From Microbacterium sp. 10M-3C3 (GTDB lineage: Bacteria; Actinomycetota; Actinomycetes; Actinomycetales; Microbacteriaceae): DNA of 64,000 nt. The notes under the pieces were generated by a model. That model made no database searches and was not told where the DNA came from. It saw only the letters and a list, made by a program, of their open reading frames with translations. Positions 52,820 through 61,881 of this stretch are shown piece after piece. A program made the position numbers and the translations under genes. The stretch's first letter is position 1, and the number at the start of each line of letters is the position of its first letter. The stretch lies in the NCBI RefSeq assembly GCF_003931875.1, contig NZ_CP034245.1, positions 3,224,001-3,288,000 on the forward strand, written 5' to 3'.

Positions 52820-54873
52820 CCGTCGCACCCCCGCCCGCACCCGACGTCGCACCGGTGTCCGACCCGCCGGTCAAGCATCTCAGCCGGTGGCCGCTGATTC
52901 TGCTCACCGTCCTCGTGGTGATGTTGTCGGTGGCACCGGCGGTCGCGACCACGATCCTGGCCGGCGAAGCCCCATACGACCGGATCTTCGTCAGCTTCCC
53001 GGGGCTGGATGTGGGGATCTCCACCGCGGCCGGACAGGGGATCGCGGACCTGTCCTCGACGGTCACGGTCGGTGCGGTGCTATGGATTCTGTTCTTCCGC
53101 AATGTGCGCGGGCGAGATGCGTCCCGGGTGGGCGGGTCGATCGAGCTGACCGTGCTGCAGGTCGCGTCCGCGGCGTGGGCGACATCGGCCGGCGCGATGG
53201 TCGTGTTGGAGATGCTAGACAGCAGCGGCATCCCTTTCTCCCGACTCGGCGAGCCGGGTGCGATGTCGTTCCTGTACGACGCGAGCGCATTCCCGCGAGC
53301 CTGGACGGTCGCGTTCGTCGCGGCGCTGGTGACGTTCGGGGCGAGTATGTTCACCGACCGGTGGACGGGGCTGCTGATCCCGCTGTGGGCATCAGCGTTC
53401 GGGATCCTTGCGCCGGTGGTCGTCGGACAGATCCTGGTCGGCCCGAACCACGACTTCGGCAGCGACGCGGGCATCTACCAAGCGCTGCTGACCAGCGCGG
53501 CATTCGGGCTGGTGCTGGTCGGCGCCGTCCGCACCCTGACGGGCCGACTCATCGACCCGATCATTCTGTGGCGGTTGGGGAAGACGCTGGTGGTGCTGCT
53601 GCCGGTGATCGTGGCCAGCGACCTGCTGCTGGCGTGGTTCAAGCTCGCCGGGTCCGGGCTGCTGGAGTCGGTCACCGGTTGGCAGATTCTGGTCCGTGGT
53701 ATCTGCCTGCTGGGTGTTGTGGCCGTGATCGCGACCGGGTGCGTGTGGGGGCGGCGCGGACGGTTGACCGCGCGCCGGATCAGCGGGCTGCTGGTGCTCG
53801 CGACGGTCCTGATCGGCGGATGGCTCGGGGGCACCGCGGCGATGACCCGGATTCCGCCGCCACAGTATTTCGCGCCGACAAGCATCTCGCAGGTGTTCCT
53901 CGGGTTCGAGGTCCCCGACCCGCCGACAGTGCTGGTGCTGTTCACGCAGTGGCGGCCGAACATCCTGTTCCTCGTCGTCGCGATCGCCGCGGTGACGGTG
54001 TACCTGTGGGCGGTGCGGCGTGTGCGGCTACGTGGCGACGCGTGGCCGACGGGGCGGACGGCCGCCTGGGTCGCCGGGTGGGCGGTGGTGGTCTTCGTCA
54101 CCAGCTCGGGGTTCGGGAAGTACTCCGCTCCGGACTTTGGAGTGCACATGATCGTGCACATGAGTCTGAATATGGCTGCCCCGATTCTGCTGGTGCTCGG
54201 CGGCGTGATCACGCTGCTGCTGCGAGCGACCCGCTCCGACCCCACGCGCCCGGCCGGAGCGCACGACTGGATCACGTGGGTGCTGCACTGGCCGGTGCTG
54301 CGGTTCGTGTTCAACCCGCTGATCGTTTTCATCCTGTTCGTCGGGTCGTACTACGGCCTGTACTTCACCGGTATCTTCGGGGAGTTCATGCGTTTCCATT
54401 GGGCGCATCAGCTGATGAACGTGCACTTCCTGATCGCCGGGTACCTGTTCTACGCGCTCGTGATCGGCGTTGACCGGCCACCGCGTCCTCTGCCGCACAT
54501 CGGCAAGCTCGGCTTTGTTCTCGCCGCGATGCCGTTCCACGCGTTCTTCGGGGTGATCCTCATGACCGGGAACATGCTCATCGCCGAGGACTTCTACCGC
54601 AATTTCGCACTGCCCTGGTCAGACCTGCCCGCCGCACAGTACTTCGCAGGCGGGGTCGCGTGGGCTGGGGGTGAGATCCCGCTGCTGCTGGTCATCATCG
54701 CCCTCGGAATCCAATGGTCCCGACAGGACGCGAAGGATGCCCGTCGCAAGGATCGGCACCTGGACACCGGCCGCGACGACGAGTTCGACCAGTACAACCG
54801 GATGCTCGAACAGCTGGCCGCACGCGGAGCCGCCCGTCCCGCGCCCCGAACCGTCGAGGAGAACGAGACATGA
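52798..54873 (+). CDS. CopD-like/CtaG fusion membrane protein
   Basis: The 691-aa protein has about 16-18 membrane helices. The N-terminal half (about 30-360) resembles CopD copper-import proteins (IADLSSTVTVGAVLW, GRLIDPIILWRLGKTLVVLLP). The C-terminal half (about 380-660) is CtaG-like (FGKYSAPDFGVHMIVHMSLNM, FHWAHQLMNVHFLIAGYLF, FHAFFGVILM, EFDQYNRML). Many His/Met pairs in helices could conduct copper. It is coupled to copZ and copA by overlaps. Confidence 0.9.
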   Translation: MDDRPVVTVAPPPAPDVAPVSDPPVKHLSRWPLILLTVLVVMLSVAPAVATTILAGEAPYDRIFVSFPGLDVGISTAAGQGIADLSSTVTVGAVLWILFFRNVRGRDASRVGGSIELTVLQVASAAWATSAGAMVVLEMLDSSGIPFSRLGEPGAMSFLYDASAFPRAWTVAFVAALVTFGASMFTDRWTGLLIPLWASAFGILAPVVVGQILVGPNHDFGSDAGIYQALLTSAAFGLVLVGAVRTLTGRLIDPIILWRLGKTLVVLLPVIVASDLLLAWFKLAGSGLLESVTGWQILVRGICLLGVVAVIATGCVWGRRGRLTARRISGLLVLATVLIGGWLGGTAAMTRIPPPQYFAPTSISQVFLGFEVPDPPTVLVLFTQWRPNILFLVVAIAAVTVYLWAVRRVRLRGDAWPTGRTAAWVAGWAVVVFVTSSGFGKYSAPDFGVHMIVHMSLNMAAPILLVLGGVITLLLRATRSDPTRPAGAHDWITWVLHWPVLRFVFNPLIVFILFVGSYYGLYFTGIFGEFMRFHWAHQLMNVHFLIAGYLFYALVIGVDRPPRPLPHIGKLGFVLAAMPFHAFFGVILMTGNMLIAEDFYRNFALPWSDLPAAQYFAGGVAWAGGEIPLLLVIIALGIQWSRQDAKDARRKDRHLDTGRDDEFDQYNRMLEQLAARGAARPAPRTVEENET

Positions 54874-57146
54874 CGACCACCACGCCGATGCTCGAGGCGG
54901 TGCAGCTGGATGTGTCCGGGATGACCTGCGCGGCCTGCGCGGGCCGCGTCGAGCGTGCCTTGAATGGGCTGGAGGGGGTGAGCGCGAGCGTGAACTACGC
55001 CACCGAACGCGCCCTCGTCACTGGACTCTCCCCAGACCGGGTCGACGAGGCGGTCCGGCGGGTGGAAAAGGCCGGGTACGGGGCGCACCCGCATGATGAC
55101 GCAGACGACGCCTGGTCTCGGCGAGCCACCGAAGTGCGGATCAGCTCGTTGCGGCGCCGGCTGTTGGTCTCGGCGATCCTCACCGTTCCCTTGATGGACA
55201 TCACTATCGTCCTGGCGCTAGTGCCGGGGTGGCGGTTCCCGGGGTGGGAGTGGGTGTGCGTGCTGTTGGCGCTGCCGATCGTTGCGTGGGCGGCCTGGCC
55301 GTTCCACAAGGCGACCCTGCGCAACTTGCGGCACGGCACGGTCAGCATGGACACCCTCGTCTCCCTCGGCATCGCGGCCTCGTTCGGGTGGGCCGTCGCC
55401 ACCCTCCTGTTCGGCCTCGGTCAGGAGGGCACCGGGTACTGGCTCGGGTTCGGCGTGACCCCGGAAGGCGCGAACTCCGTCTACCTGGATGTCGCCGCCG
55501 GGATGACCACCTTCCAGCTCGCCGGCCGCTACTTCGAGACCCGCTCCCGCCGCAAAGCCGGCGACGTGCTCGGCGCGCTGAACCAGCTCGCCGCCACCCA
55601 CGTCCGCATCCGCACCGACAACACCGAGGAGATCCAGCCGGCGACCGCACTGCGCGCCGGGGACGTCTTCGTAGTACTGCCGGGCGAGACCATCCCCGCG
55701 GACGGCGTGATCATCGAGGGGGCCGCGGCGGTGGACGCCAGCATGCTCACCGGCGAACCCGTCCCCGCCGACCTGACACCGGGAGATGGAGTGGTCGGCG
55801 GCACGATCAGCATGGACGGCCGGCTAGAGGTACGGGCGACGTTGGTGGGTGCGCATACTCAGCTCGCGCAAATGGCGGCGCTGGCGGAGCAGGCCCAGGC
55901 GCGTAAGGCGCGGGTACAGACCCTCGTCGACAAGGTCACCAGCTACTTCGTGCCCGCCGTGATCGTCCTGGCCGTCCTCGTCGCCGCCGGGTGGATGATC
56001 GCCGGGACGTCGTTCGAGCAGGCATTCGGGATCGGGATCTCGGTGCTCATCATCGCCTGCCCCTGCGCCCTGGGGCTTGCGACACCGACCGCGCTGATGG
56101 TCGGCATCGGCCGAGGAGCGACTCTGGGCATCCTCGTCAAAGGTCAGGACGCGCTCGAAGCCAGCGGCACCATCACCACCGTCGTCCTGGACAAGACCGG
56201 CACCCTCACCACCGGCTCGATGACCGCCCACCGCCTCGCCCCCGTTGACGGCGTCACCGAACAGGAGCTCCTCGCCGTCGCCGCGGCTGTCGAGCGCGGC
56301 TCCGAGCACATCATCGCCCGAGCCATCCTCACCGCCGCCGAGAACCGAGGCATCGAGATCGCCCCCGTCGCCGGGCTCACCGCCCACCCCGGGCGCGGTG
56401 CGTCCGGACAGCTCCACGGCGAGCCGGTCCTCGTCGGCAGCCGGGCGTTCCTCCTCGACCACGCCATCGACGTGCCCGACGAGCCAGACGCCGCCGATAA
56501 TCTCGACAACAGTACGGGTCAGGCCGCGGAGACATCCGTGCTCGTGGCACGCGGCCGCCTGCTCCTGGGGCGGATCGGGCTCCGGGACACGATCAAACGC
56601 GACGCCCGCACCGCAGTCGCCGCACTGCACGCCCAAGGCATGAAGACCGTCCTGCTCACCGGCGACACCCCCGCAGCGGCCGCGAGCGTGGCCGCCCGCC
56701 TCGGTATCGACACGGTGCTCGCCGGGGTGCTGCCCGCCCAGAAGGCCGACGCGATCCGCAGCCTGCAGGACAGCGGTGATCGGGTCGCGATGGTCGGCGA
56801 TGGTATCAATGATGCCGTGGCCCTTGCCGCCGCCGACCTTGGGCTTGCCATGGTCTCCGGCTCCGACATCGCCCTGAAATCCGCCGACATCATCCTCGTC
56901 CGCGACGACCTCGCTGTCATCCCCGACGCCATCGCCCTGTCCCGCCGCACCTTGCGCACCATCAAGACCAATCTCGGCTGGGCATTCGGGTACAACATCG
57001 CCGCGATCCCCATCGCCGCCGCCGGACTGCTCAATCCGCTCATCGCCGCCGGTGCGATGGCGCTCTCCTCCGTCCTTGTGGTCTACAACAGCCTCCGGTT
57101 GCAGAACTTCCGCCGCACCACCACCCCGCGGAGCGACCGTCGCTGA
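54870..57146 (+). CDS. copA: CopA-type Cu(+) P1B ATPase
   Basis: The 758-aa ATPase has one N-terminal HMA domain (GMTCAACAGR, about 16-25), eight membrane helices with the CPC motif (IIACPCALG, near 396), phosphorylation site DKTGTLTTG (near 439), GDGINDAVAL (near 645) and typical P1B-1 residues YN and MALSS in the last helices. The usual SEHPLA is SEHIIA here. It exports Cu(I) from the cytoplasm. Start ATG 54870 overlaps the upstream stop (ATGA). Confidence 0.93.
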   Translation: MTTTTPMLEAVQLDVSGMTCAACAGRVERALNGLEGVSASVNYATERALVTGLSPDRVDEAVRRVEKAGYGAHPHDDADDAWSRRATEVRISSLRRRLLVSAILTVPLMDITIVLALVPGWRFPGWEWVCVLLALPIVAWAAWPFHKATLRNLRHGTVSMDTLVSLGIAASFGWAVATLLFGLGQEGTGYWLGFGVTPEGANSVYLDVAAGMTTFQLAGRYFETRSRRKAGDVLGALNQLAATHVRIRTDNTEEIQPATALRAGDVFVVLPGETIPADGVIIEGAAAVDASMLTGEPVPADLTPGDGVVGGTISMDGRLEVRATLVGAHTQLAQMAALAEQAQARKARVQTLVDKVTSYFVPAVIVLAVLVAAGWMIAGTSFEQAFGIGISVLIIACPCALGLATPTALMVGIGRGATLGILVKGQDALEASGTITTVVLDKTGTLTTGSMTAHRLAPVDGVTEQELLAVAAAVERGSEHIIARAILTAAENRGIEIAPVAGLTAHPGRGASGQLHGEPVLVGSRAFLLDHAIDVPDEPDAADNLDNSTGQAAETSVLVARGRLLLGRIGLRDTIKRDARTAVAALHAQGMKTVLLTGDTPAAAASVAARLGIDTVLAGVLPAQKADAIRSLQDSGDRVAMVGDGINDAVALAAADLGLAMVSGSDIALKSADIILVRDDLAVIPDAIALSRRTLRTIKTNLGWAFGYNIAAIPIAAAGLLNPLIAAGAMALSSVLVVYNSLRLQNFRRTTTPRSDRR

Positions 57147-57167
57147 CCCCCGCAAGTCCCCCCATAT

Positions 57168-57192
57168 CTACAAGTTGTAGTAGTCTTTGGGT
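57168..57192 (+). promoter_or_regulatory. BlaI/CopY-like palindrome and leaderless promoter
   Basis: CTACAAGTTGTAG (57168-57180) is a perfect 13-bp palindrome of the TACA/TGTA type. It abuts TAGTCT (57181-57186), a TAnnnT -10 six bases before GTG 57193. A repressor here would block a leaderless transcript. Confidence 0.65.
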
Positions 57193-57813
57193 GTGATCGC
57201 TGCTCCGTGGAACATCATCCTGACCGTCGCCTTCGTGTTCACCGGTCTGGTCTGCCTGATCGACCTCACGCCCCGGTTGAGGAGGACGCGTCGGAACGGG
57301 AAGCCGTTCGACGGGGAGATCCTGATCGACATCAACCACATCCTGATGTCGGCGGCGATGATCTGGATGTCCTGGTCAATGGAGTCCGCGCTCGCGCTAT
57401 GGGTGCAGGTCGGGGTGTTCGCGATGCTCACCATCGTCCTCGTGCCGTTGCTGGTCCGCGCCCGTGCCGCCACGGCGCGCGTCGACGTGGCGGGGCACCT
57501 CGTTCTGAACGCCGCGATGATCTGGATGCTCGCCGCGATGCCGCTGCTGATGGCCGACATGCCCATGGACATGGGTGACGGCTCCGAGATGGGTATGGAC
57601 GGGCAGATGCCGATGGGCGATGCCGCCCCGATGATGATGGCAACTCCGATATGGGTTGACGTCGTCAACGTGGCCTTCATCGTGCTTAGCGCCGCGACCA
57701 TGCTGTGGTGGCTCTCCCGGCTGATCCGCAGCGGCCACCATCGCCTGCATGCCGCCTGCCACGCCGTGATGGCCGCCGGCATGGGCGTGATGCTCGTCTT
57801 GATGAACGGCTGA
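57193..57813 (+). CDS. DUF5134-like Met-rich membrane protein
   Basis: The 206-aa protein begins at GTG 57193. It has about six hydrophobic segments and, between the fourth and fifth, a Met/Asp-rich loop (about 120-150) of repeated MxM (MADMPMDMGDG, MGMDGQMPMGD), a typical soft-metal binder. HHRLHAACHAVMAAGMGVM follows. The layout matches DUF5134. A role in copper binding is likely but inferred. Confidence 0.8.
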   Translation: MIAAPWNIILTVAFVFTGLVCLIDLTPRLRRTRRNGKPFDGEILIDINHILMSAAMIWMSWSMESALALWVQVGVFAMLTIVLVPLLVRARAATARVDVAGHLVLNAAMIWMLAAMPLLMADMPMDMGDGSEMGMDGQMPMGDAAPMMMATPIWVDVVNVAFIVLSAATMLWWLSRLIRSGHHRLHAACHAVMAAGMGVMLVLMNG

Positions 57814-57857
57814 CACCGCCTCGGCGCCGTTTGCTCCGGAGGGATCGGAACCGAACG

Positions 57858-59036
57858 TTAGGGGCGGTGCGCATCGTCTCGCGGGATGGACCGCCCCGAT
57901 GACGTCGAGCGACGGGCGGGCAGGTGGGTCATCGCCCGCTCGAGCGGTCCACGCCCGATCAGTAGCGCCCAGACGGTGCAGCCTGTAATGGTTGCGATGG
58001 TCAGAGGCCAGAACGGGGCCGTGTCACGGAACGCGCCGAGGTCGCCGGTGGTGCCAAGGCCGATGCTGGCGAGCACCGCCCACAGGAGGAGCTGTGTGAC
58101 ATAGGCGGTGAGCGGCATGCTGCCGGTGGCCCGCAGCGGCAGGGTGATCCAAATCAGTGGTGTGCGGCAGGCGAGCAGGCACACACTGATCGCGGCGATG
58201 GCGAACCCACCGGAGCCGATCACCTCGAGAAGCCCGCTGGAGTGTGGTTCGGCAGTCCACAGCACGTCCCAGAACGCCCCATCGTCGGGGACGTCCCGCG
58301 TGCCGGAGACGGCGTCGAGGCCGTACCCGAGGACCGCGAGGGCAATGCCAGCACCGAGCATCGCCAGCTGGGTGCGCAACCGGCGAATGTCGGTGCGGGC
58401 GAGTCCGAGGCCGGCGAGCACGAACGCGATCCAGACCGGGAACGGGTAGTGCCACCCGAGCAGCCACGCCGCCATGCGACCGCTGCCGGTCTCCCACCAC
58501 GGGAGGGCGTCGACCCATGCCTGCAGGAAAGGGGCGAGAAGCCCGATCCCTCCCGCAACGATCAGCACCTGCCGCGGGCGGAGGGGCAAGAATGGCAGCG
58601 CGAGGAGGAACAGGATCGCGTAGGCGGGCAGGATGATGTAGACCGGGATACCGAGGCCGAGGAGGACGACGCCCAGTAGCCAGAGCAGCAGGGACCGGTA
58701 GACCAGTCGTGCCCGTAGCGCCGGCAGTTCCGCGGGGCTGGGCCGCCGGGCCCCGCCAGCCATCACCCCCAGGGAGACTCCGGCGAGTGTGGCGAACAGG
58801 ATCGAGGAGCGGCCCTGCACGATGCCCGTCCAGGTTCCCGGGTCGCTCCAGACCAGCGGCGTAATCCACAGCAGGTGCGCGGCGAACATCCCCACCACGG
58901 CCATGCCTCGCGCGAGGTCGATGCCGGGGATGCGGTCTTCCGCGTGCAGGCGCGCCCAGTTCACAGCAAAGCGCTCGCGGAGCGGAGTCCGTGCGTCTTG
59001 GGAGCCGGGACTGCGCGGTCGGTCGGTGTGAGGCAT
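57858..59036 (-). CDS. DUF418/YeiB-like membrane protein (copy 2)
   Basis: The 392-aa protein shows RIPGIDLARGMAVVGMFAAHL, the same signature as the 42811 product, and a C-terminal SMPLTAYVTQLLLWAVLA. About ten membrane helices. It converges on the DUF5134-like gene. Confidence 0.8.
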   Translation of the reverse strand: MPHTDRPRSPGSQDARTPLRERFAVNWARLHAEDRIPGIDLARGMAVVGMFAAHLLWITPLVWSDPGTWTGIVQGRSSILFATLAGVSLGVMAGGARRPSPAELPALRARLVYRSLLLWLLGVVLLGLGIPVYIILPAYAILFLLALPFLPLRPRQVLIVAGGIGLLAPFLQAWVDALPWWETGSGRMAAWLLGWHYPFPVWIAFVLAGLGLARTDIRRLRTQLAMLGAGIALAVLGYGLDAVSGTRDVPDDGAFWDVLWTAEPHSSGLLEVIGSGGFAIAAISVCLLACRTPLIWITLPLRATGSMPLTAYVTQLLLWAVLASIGLGTTGDLGAFRDTAPFWPLTIATITGCTVWALLIGRGPLERAMTHLPARRSTSSGRSIPRDDAHRP

Positions 59037-59097
59037 AGGGGTCTCTTCGCAGGTCGAGCGGACGCAGGGTTTCCGGACTGGTGCGCGGGGGTGGGTC

Positions 59098-59796
59098 CTA
59101 GACCGTTCCGGTCCCCAGCAGGGTGCCGATTCCGTATGTCGCGGCTAGGGCGATGGTGCCGCCGACGACGACACGCACGGCCGCCCGTCCCGGTCGGGCG
59201 TTGCCGAGTCGGGCGCCGAGTGCGCCGGTGACGGCGAGGGCGAAGAGCACCAGCACGAAGGTGGCCGGGATGCGGATACCTGTGGGCAGCAGGAGGATCG
59301 CGAGGAAGGGCACGACGCCGCCGACGAGGAAGGCGATCGCGGACGCGGTCGCTGCACCCCATGCGCTGACGACCTCATCCTCGGCCAGGCGGTGCTCGAT
59401 GTCGATGTGGGCGGCCAGCGCGTCGTGAGCGGAGAGCTCGTCGGCGACCCTCCGGGCCGTGGCTTCGGTGAGACCGCGAGCCTGATACGACGCGATCAGT
59501 TCCTGGAACTCGGCATCGGGGTCGGCGGCGAGGTGTCCGCGTTCCTCGTCGATCGCGGAGCGTTGGCTGTCACGCTGGCTGCTGACGGAGACGTATTCGC
59601 CCAGGGCCATCGAGATGGCGCCGCCGACGAGAGCGGCAACGCCAGCGGAGAGAAGGGCGGGTTCCCCTGCAGCGGCGCTGGCGACGCCGACGACGACAGT
59701 CGCGACGGACACGATCCCGTCGTTGGCGCCGAGGACTCCGGCACGCAGCCTGTTGAGACGCTGGACGCGGGCAGCGGAGGACGTGGGAGTGGTCAT
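59098..59796 (-). CDS. VIT1/CCC1-family transporter
   Basis: The 232-aa protein starts at ATG 59796 behind AAGGA. RAGVLGANDGIVSVATVVVGVA and SMALGEYVSVSSQRDSQRSAI are diagnostic; a cytoplasmic helical domain with several Glu/His (HDALAAHIDIEHRLAEDE) resembles the metal-binding domain of VIT1. It probably moves Fe(II)/Mn(II) out of the cytoplasm. A strong hairpin separates it from the ATPase operon upstream. Confidence 0.9.
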   Translation of the reverse strand: MTTPTSSAARVQRLNRLRAGVLGANDGIVSVATVVVGVASAAAGEPALLSAGVAALVGGAISMALGEYVSVSSQRDSQRSAIDEERGHLAADPDAEFQELIASYQARGLTEATARRVADELSAHDALAAHIDIEHRLAEDEVVSAWGAATASAIAFLVGGVVPFLAILLLPTGIRIPATFVLVLFALAVTGALGARLGNARPGRAAVRVVVGGTIALAATYGIGTLLGTGTV

Positions 59797-59850
59797 GGGT
59801 CCTTCTTCCAAATCGTATGCGTCGCTAGCGCGATCAAGTGGAGACCGCGT

Positions 59851-59896
59851 CGTCGACGGGCTGTGCAGAGACCGAGATCTGCGCAGCCCATCGACG
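59851..59896 (-). terminator. 19-bp near-perfect hairpin ending the hisD operon
   Basis: 59851-59869 and 59878-59896 pair over 19 positions with two exceptions, one of which is a G-U wobble in the minus-strand transcript, around an 8-base loop. It lies between the P-type ATPase stop (59922) and the VIT start. Confidence 0.7.
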
Positions 59897-59921
59897 GCGT
59901 GGGCGCTGTCGTGCATGCTGG

Positions 59922-61844
59922 CTAGTCGCGCCGCAATGGCTCAAGAGCAGTGTCCGGACCGGTCTTGATGCGGACGCTGAGCAGCTTGGTGGAGTTCAAG
60001 AACACGAGAATGTCGGGACCGAGGTGGATGATAGCGGCCTGGATCGGGCCGATCCAGCCCAACAGGGCAGCGGTGATGCCGAGCACATGCACGACGCCGA
60101 CGCCGACGAACAAGTTCTCCTGGATCGTGCGGTAGGCCCGGCGGGCGATCGCGCGCACGCCGACGATCTTGCTGAGATCGTCGGTCATGAGGGCGACATC
60201 GGCGGCCTCGATCGCGGCCTGAGTGCCGCCTGCACCCATCGCGATCCCGGTCTCGGCGAGGGCAAGAGCGGGGGCATCGTTGATGCCGTCGCCGACCATC
60301 GCGACCCGCTCACCACGGGCTTGCATCTGTGAGATGACGTCGACCTTGTCCTCCGGGAGCAGATCGGCGTAGACCTCGTCGATGCCGAGGTTCTCTGCGA
60401 CACGACCGGCGACGGCGGCATTGTCACCGGTGAGCATCGCGATCCGCTTGACACCGTTCACACGGAGCCCGGCGATGGCTTCTTTCGCGCCGGGCCGGAT
60501 CTGGTCCTCGAGTTCGAAGCTGCCGATCAGACGTCCGTCCGCGGCAACGTGGATGACCGTCGTCGCCTCCGCAGTGGATGGCACGTCGATCCCCGCCTCG
60601 GCGAGCAGGGCAGCGTTGCCGACAAGCAGGGCACGTCCTTCGACCGTTCCGGTGACGCCTCGGCCGGGGACGACCTGGAAATCGGTCGGCTCGGGGATCT
60701 CTACGCCGGCCTCGCGCACATAGGTGACGATGGCTTCGGCGAGGGGGTGGCTGGAGCGGCGGTCCAGGCCCGCGGTGAGCCGGAGCAGCTCATCACGTTC
60801 GACGGAGGCGTCAGCGATGCGGACGGCGCTGACCTTCGGGCTACCGACGGTCAGGGTTCCGGTCTTGTCGAATACGACGGTGGTCGCCCGGGCGAGGCTT
60901 TCCAAGTAGATTCCGCCCTTGATCAGGATGCCGCTGCGTGCGGCGCGCGCGATGGCGGCGATGATCACCATCGGGGTCGCCAGCGCCAGTTCCGCGGGCG
61001 ATGTGAAGATCATGAGTGTAACGATCATGCTCACATCCCGCGTGACGAGGAACACAACCACAAGGAACACGATGATCAACGGGATGAGCCAGGCAGCGAC
61101 CTTGTCCGCGAGTTTTTGCACGGGGGCGCGGGAATCCTCAGCGTCCTCGACGAGGGCCACGATCCGCGCGAACGTGGTCTGCTCCCCGACCGCTTCGGTG
61201 CGCACGTCCAGTGCCCCGGACTTGAGGATCGTGCCGGCGAACACGCGCGAGCCAGCGGACTTGTCCTTCGGGACGCTTTCGCCCGTGACGGACGCCTCAT
61301 CCGCCGCCCCATCTCCGGCGACGACCGTGCCGTCGACGGGGATGCTGTCACCCGCGCGGACCAGGACAACGTCATCGACGTGCAGCTCCGCGATCGGGAC
61401 CACGCGCTCCTGCCCGTTGTCACGGACCCGCGCAATAGTAGGGACCGCGCCGATCAGTCCCTGGATGGACGCACGCGCGCGGTCGGTGTTGAGGTCGGCG
61501 ATGAACTCAGCGATGAGGATGATCACCATGAGCACACTTCCCGCGACCTCTTCGCCTCCGACCAGCGCGAAAATCGTCGCGACGGTGACGAACAACTCGG
61601 TTCCGATCTTCCGTTCGGTGAACAGATCGATCAGGCCCGTCTTCACCAGCGGATACAGACCGACGGCGACGGCCACCCACAGCACGGGAACCGGGATGAG
61701 CTGCTGCCAGTATAGGAAGGCCACCAACCCGGTCAGAAGGATACGAGCGACCTCGATCCAGCGCTCGCGCGTCATCAAGGACATGAACGTTGTGCGGTTT
61801 CCCGCGGGGCGGGCCGCGGTGTCCGCGGCAATGGGGTCGGTCAT
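59922..61844 (-). CDS. P1B-type metal ATPase lacking the CPC cysteines
   Basis: The 640-aa ATPase starts at ATG 61844. It has no N-terminal HMA domain; six to eight membrane helices are present, with VFDKTGTLTVG (near 325), SSHPLAEAIV (HP locus, near 362) and GDGINDAPALA. The transmembrane metal motif reads FTSPAELALATP (near 281), so the Cys of CPC/SPC is Ala. Specificity for Zn, Cd, Co, Ni or Mn cannot be read. It is third in hisD-arsR-ATPase, 37 bp after arsR. Confidence 0.92.
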   Translation of the reverse strand: MTDPIAADTAARPAGNRTTFMSLMTRERWIEVARILLTGLVAFLYWQQLIPVPVLWVAVAVGLYPLVKTGLIDLFTERKIGTELFVTVATIFALVGGEEVAGSVLMVIILIAEFIADLNTDRARASIQGLIGAVPTIARVRDNGQERVVPIAELHVDDVVLVRAGDSIPVDGTVVAGDGAADEASVTGESVPKDKSAGSRVFAGTILKSGALDVRTEAVGEQTTFARIVALVEDAEDSRAPVQKLADKVAAWLIPLIIVFLVVVFLVTRDVSMIVTLMIFTSPAELALATPMVIIAAIARAARSGILIKGGIYLESLARATTVVFDKTGTLTVGSPKVSAVRIADASVERDELLRLTAGLDRRSSHPLAEAIVTYVREAGVEIPEPTDFQVVPGRGVTGTVEGRALLVGNAALLAEAGIDVPSTAEATTVIHVAADGRLIGSFELEDQIRPGAKEAIAGLRVNGVKRIAMLTGDNAAVAGRVAENLGIDEVYADLLPEDKVDVISQMQARGERVAMVGDGINDAPALALAETGIAMGAGGTQAAIEAADVALMTDDLSKIVGVRAIARRAYRTIQENLFVGVGVVHVLGITAALLGWIGPIQAAIIHLGPDILVFLNSTKLLSVRIKTGPDTALEPLRRD

Positions 61845-61881
61845 GGGCGGGTTCCTATCTCTCAGCAGGATGATCGGAGGT

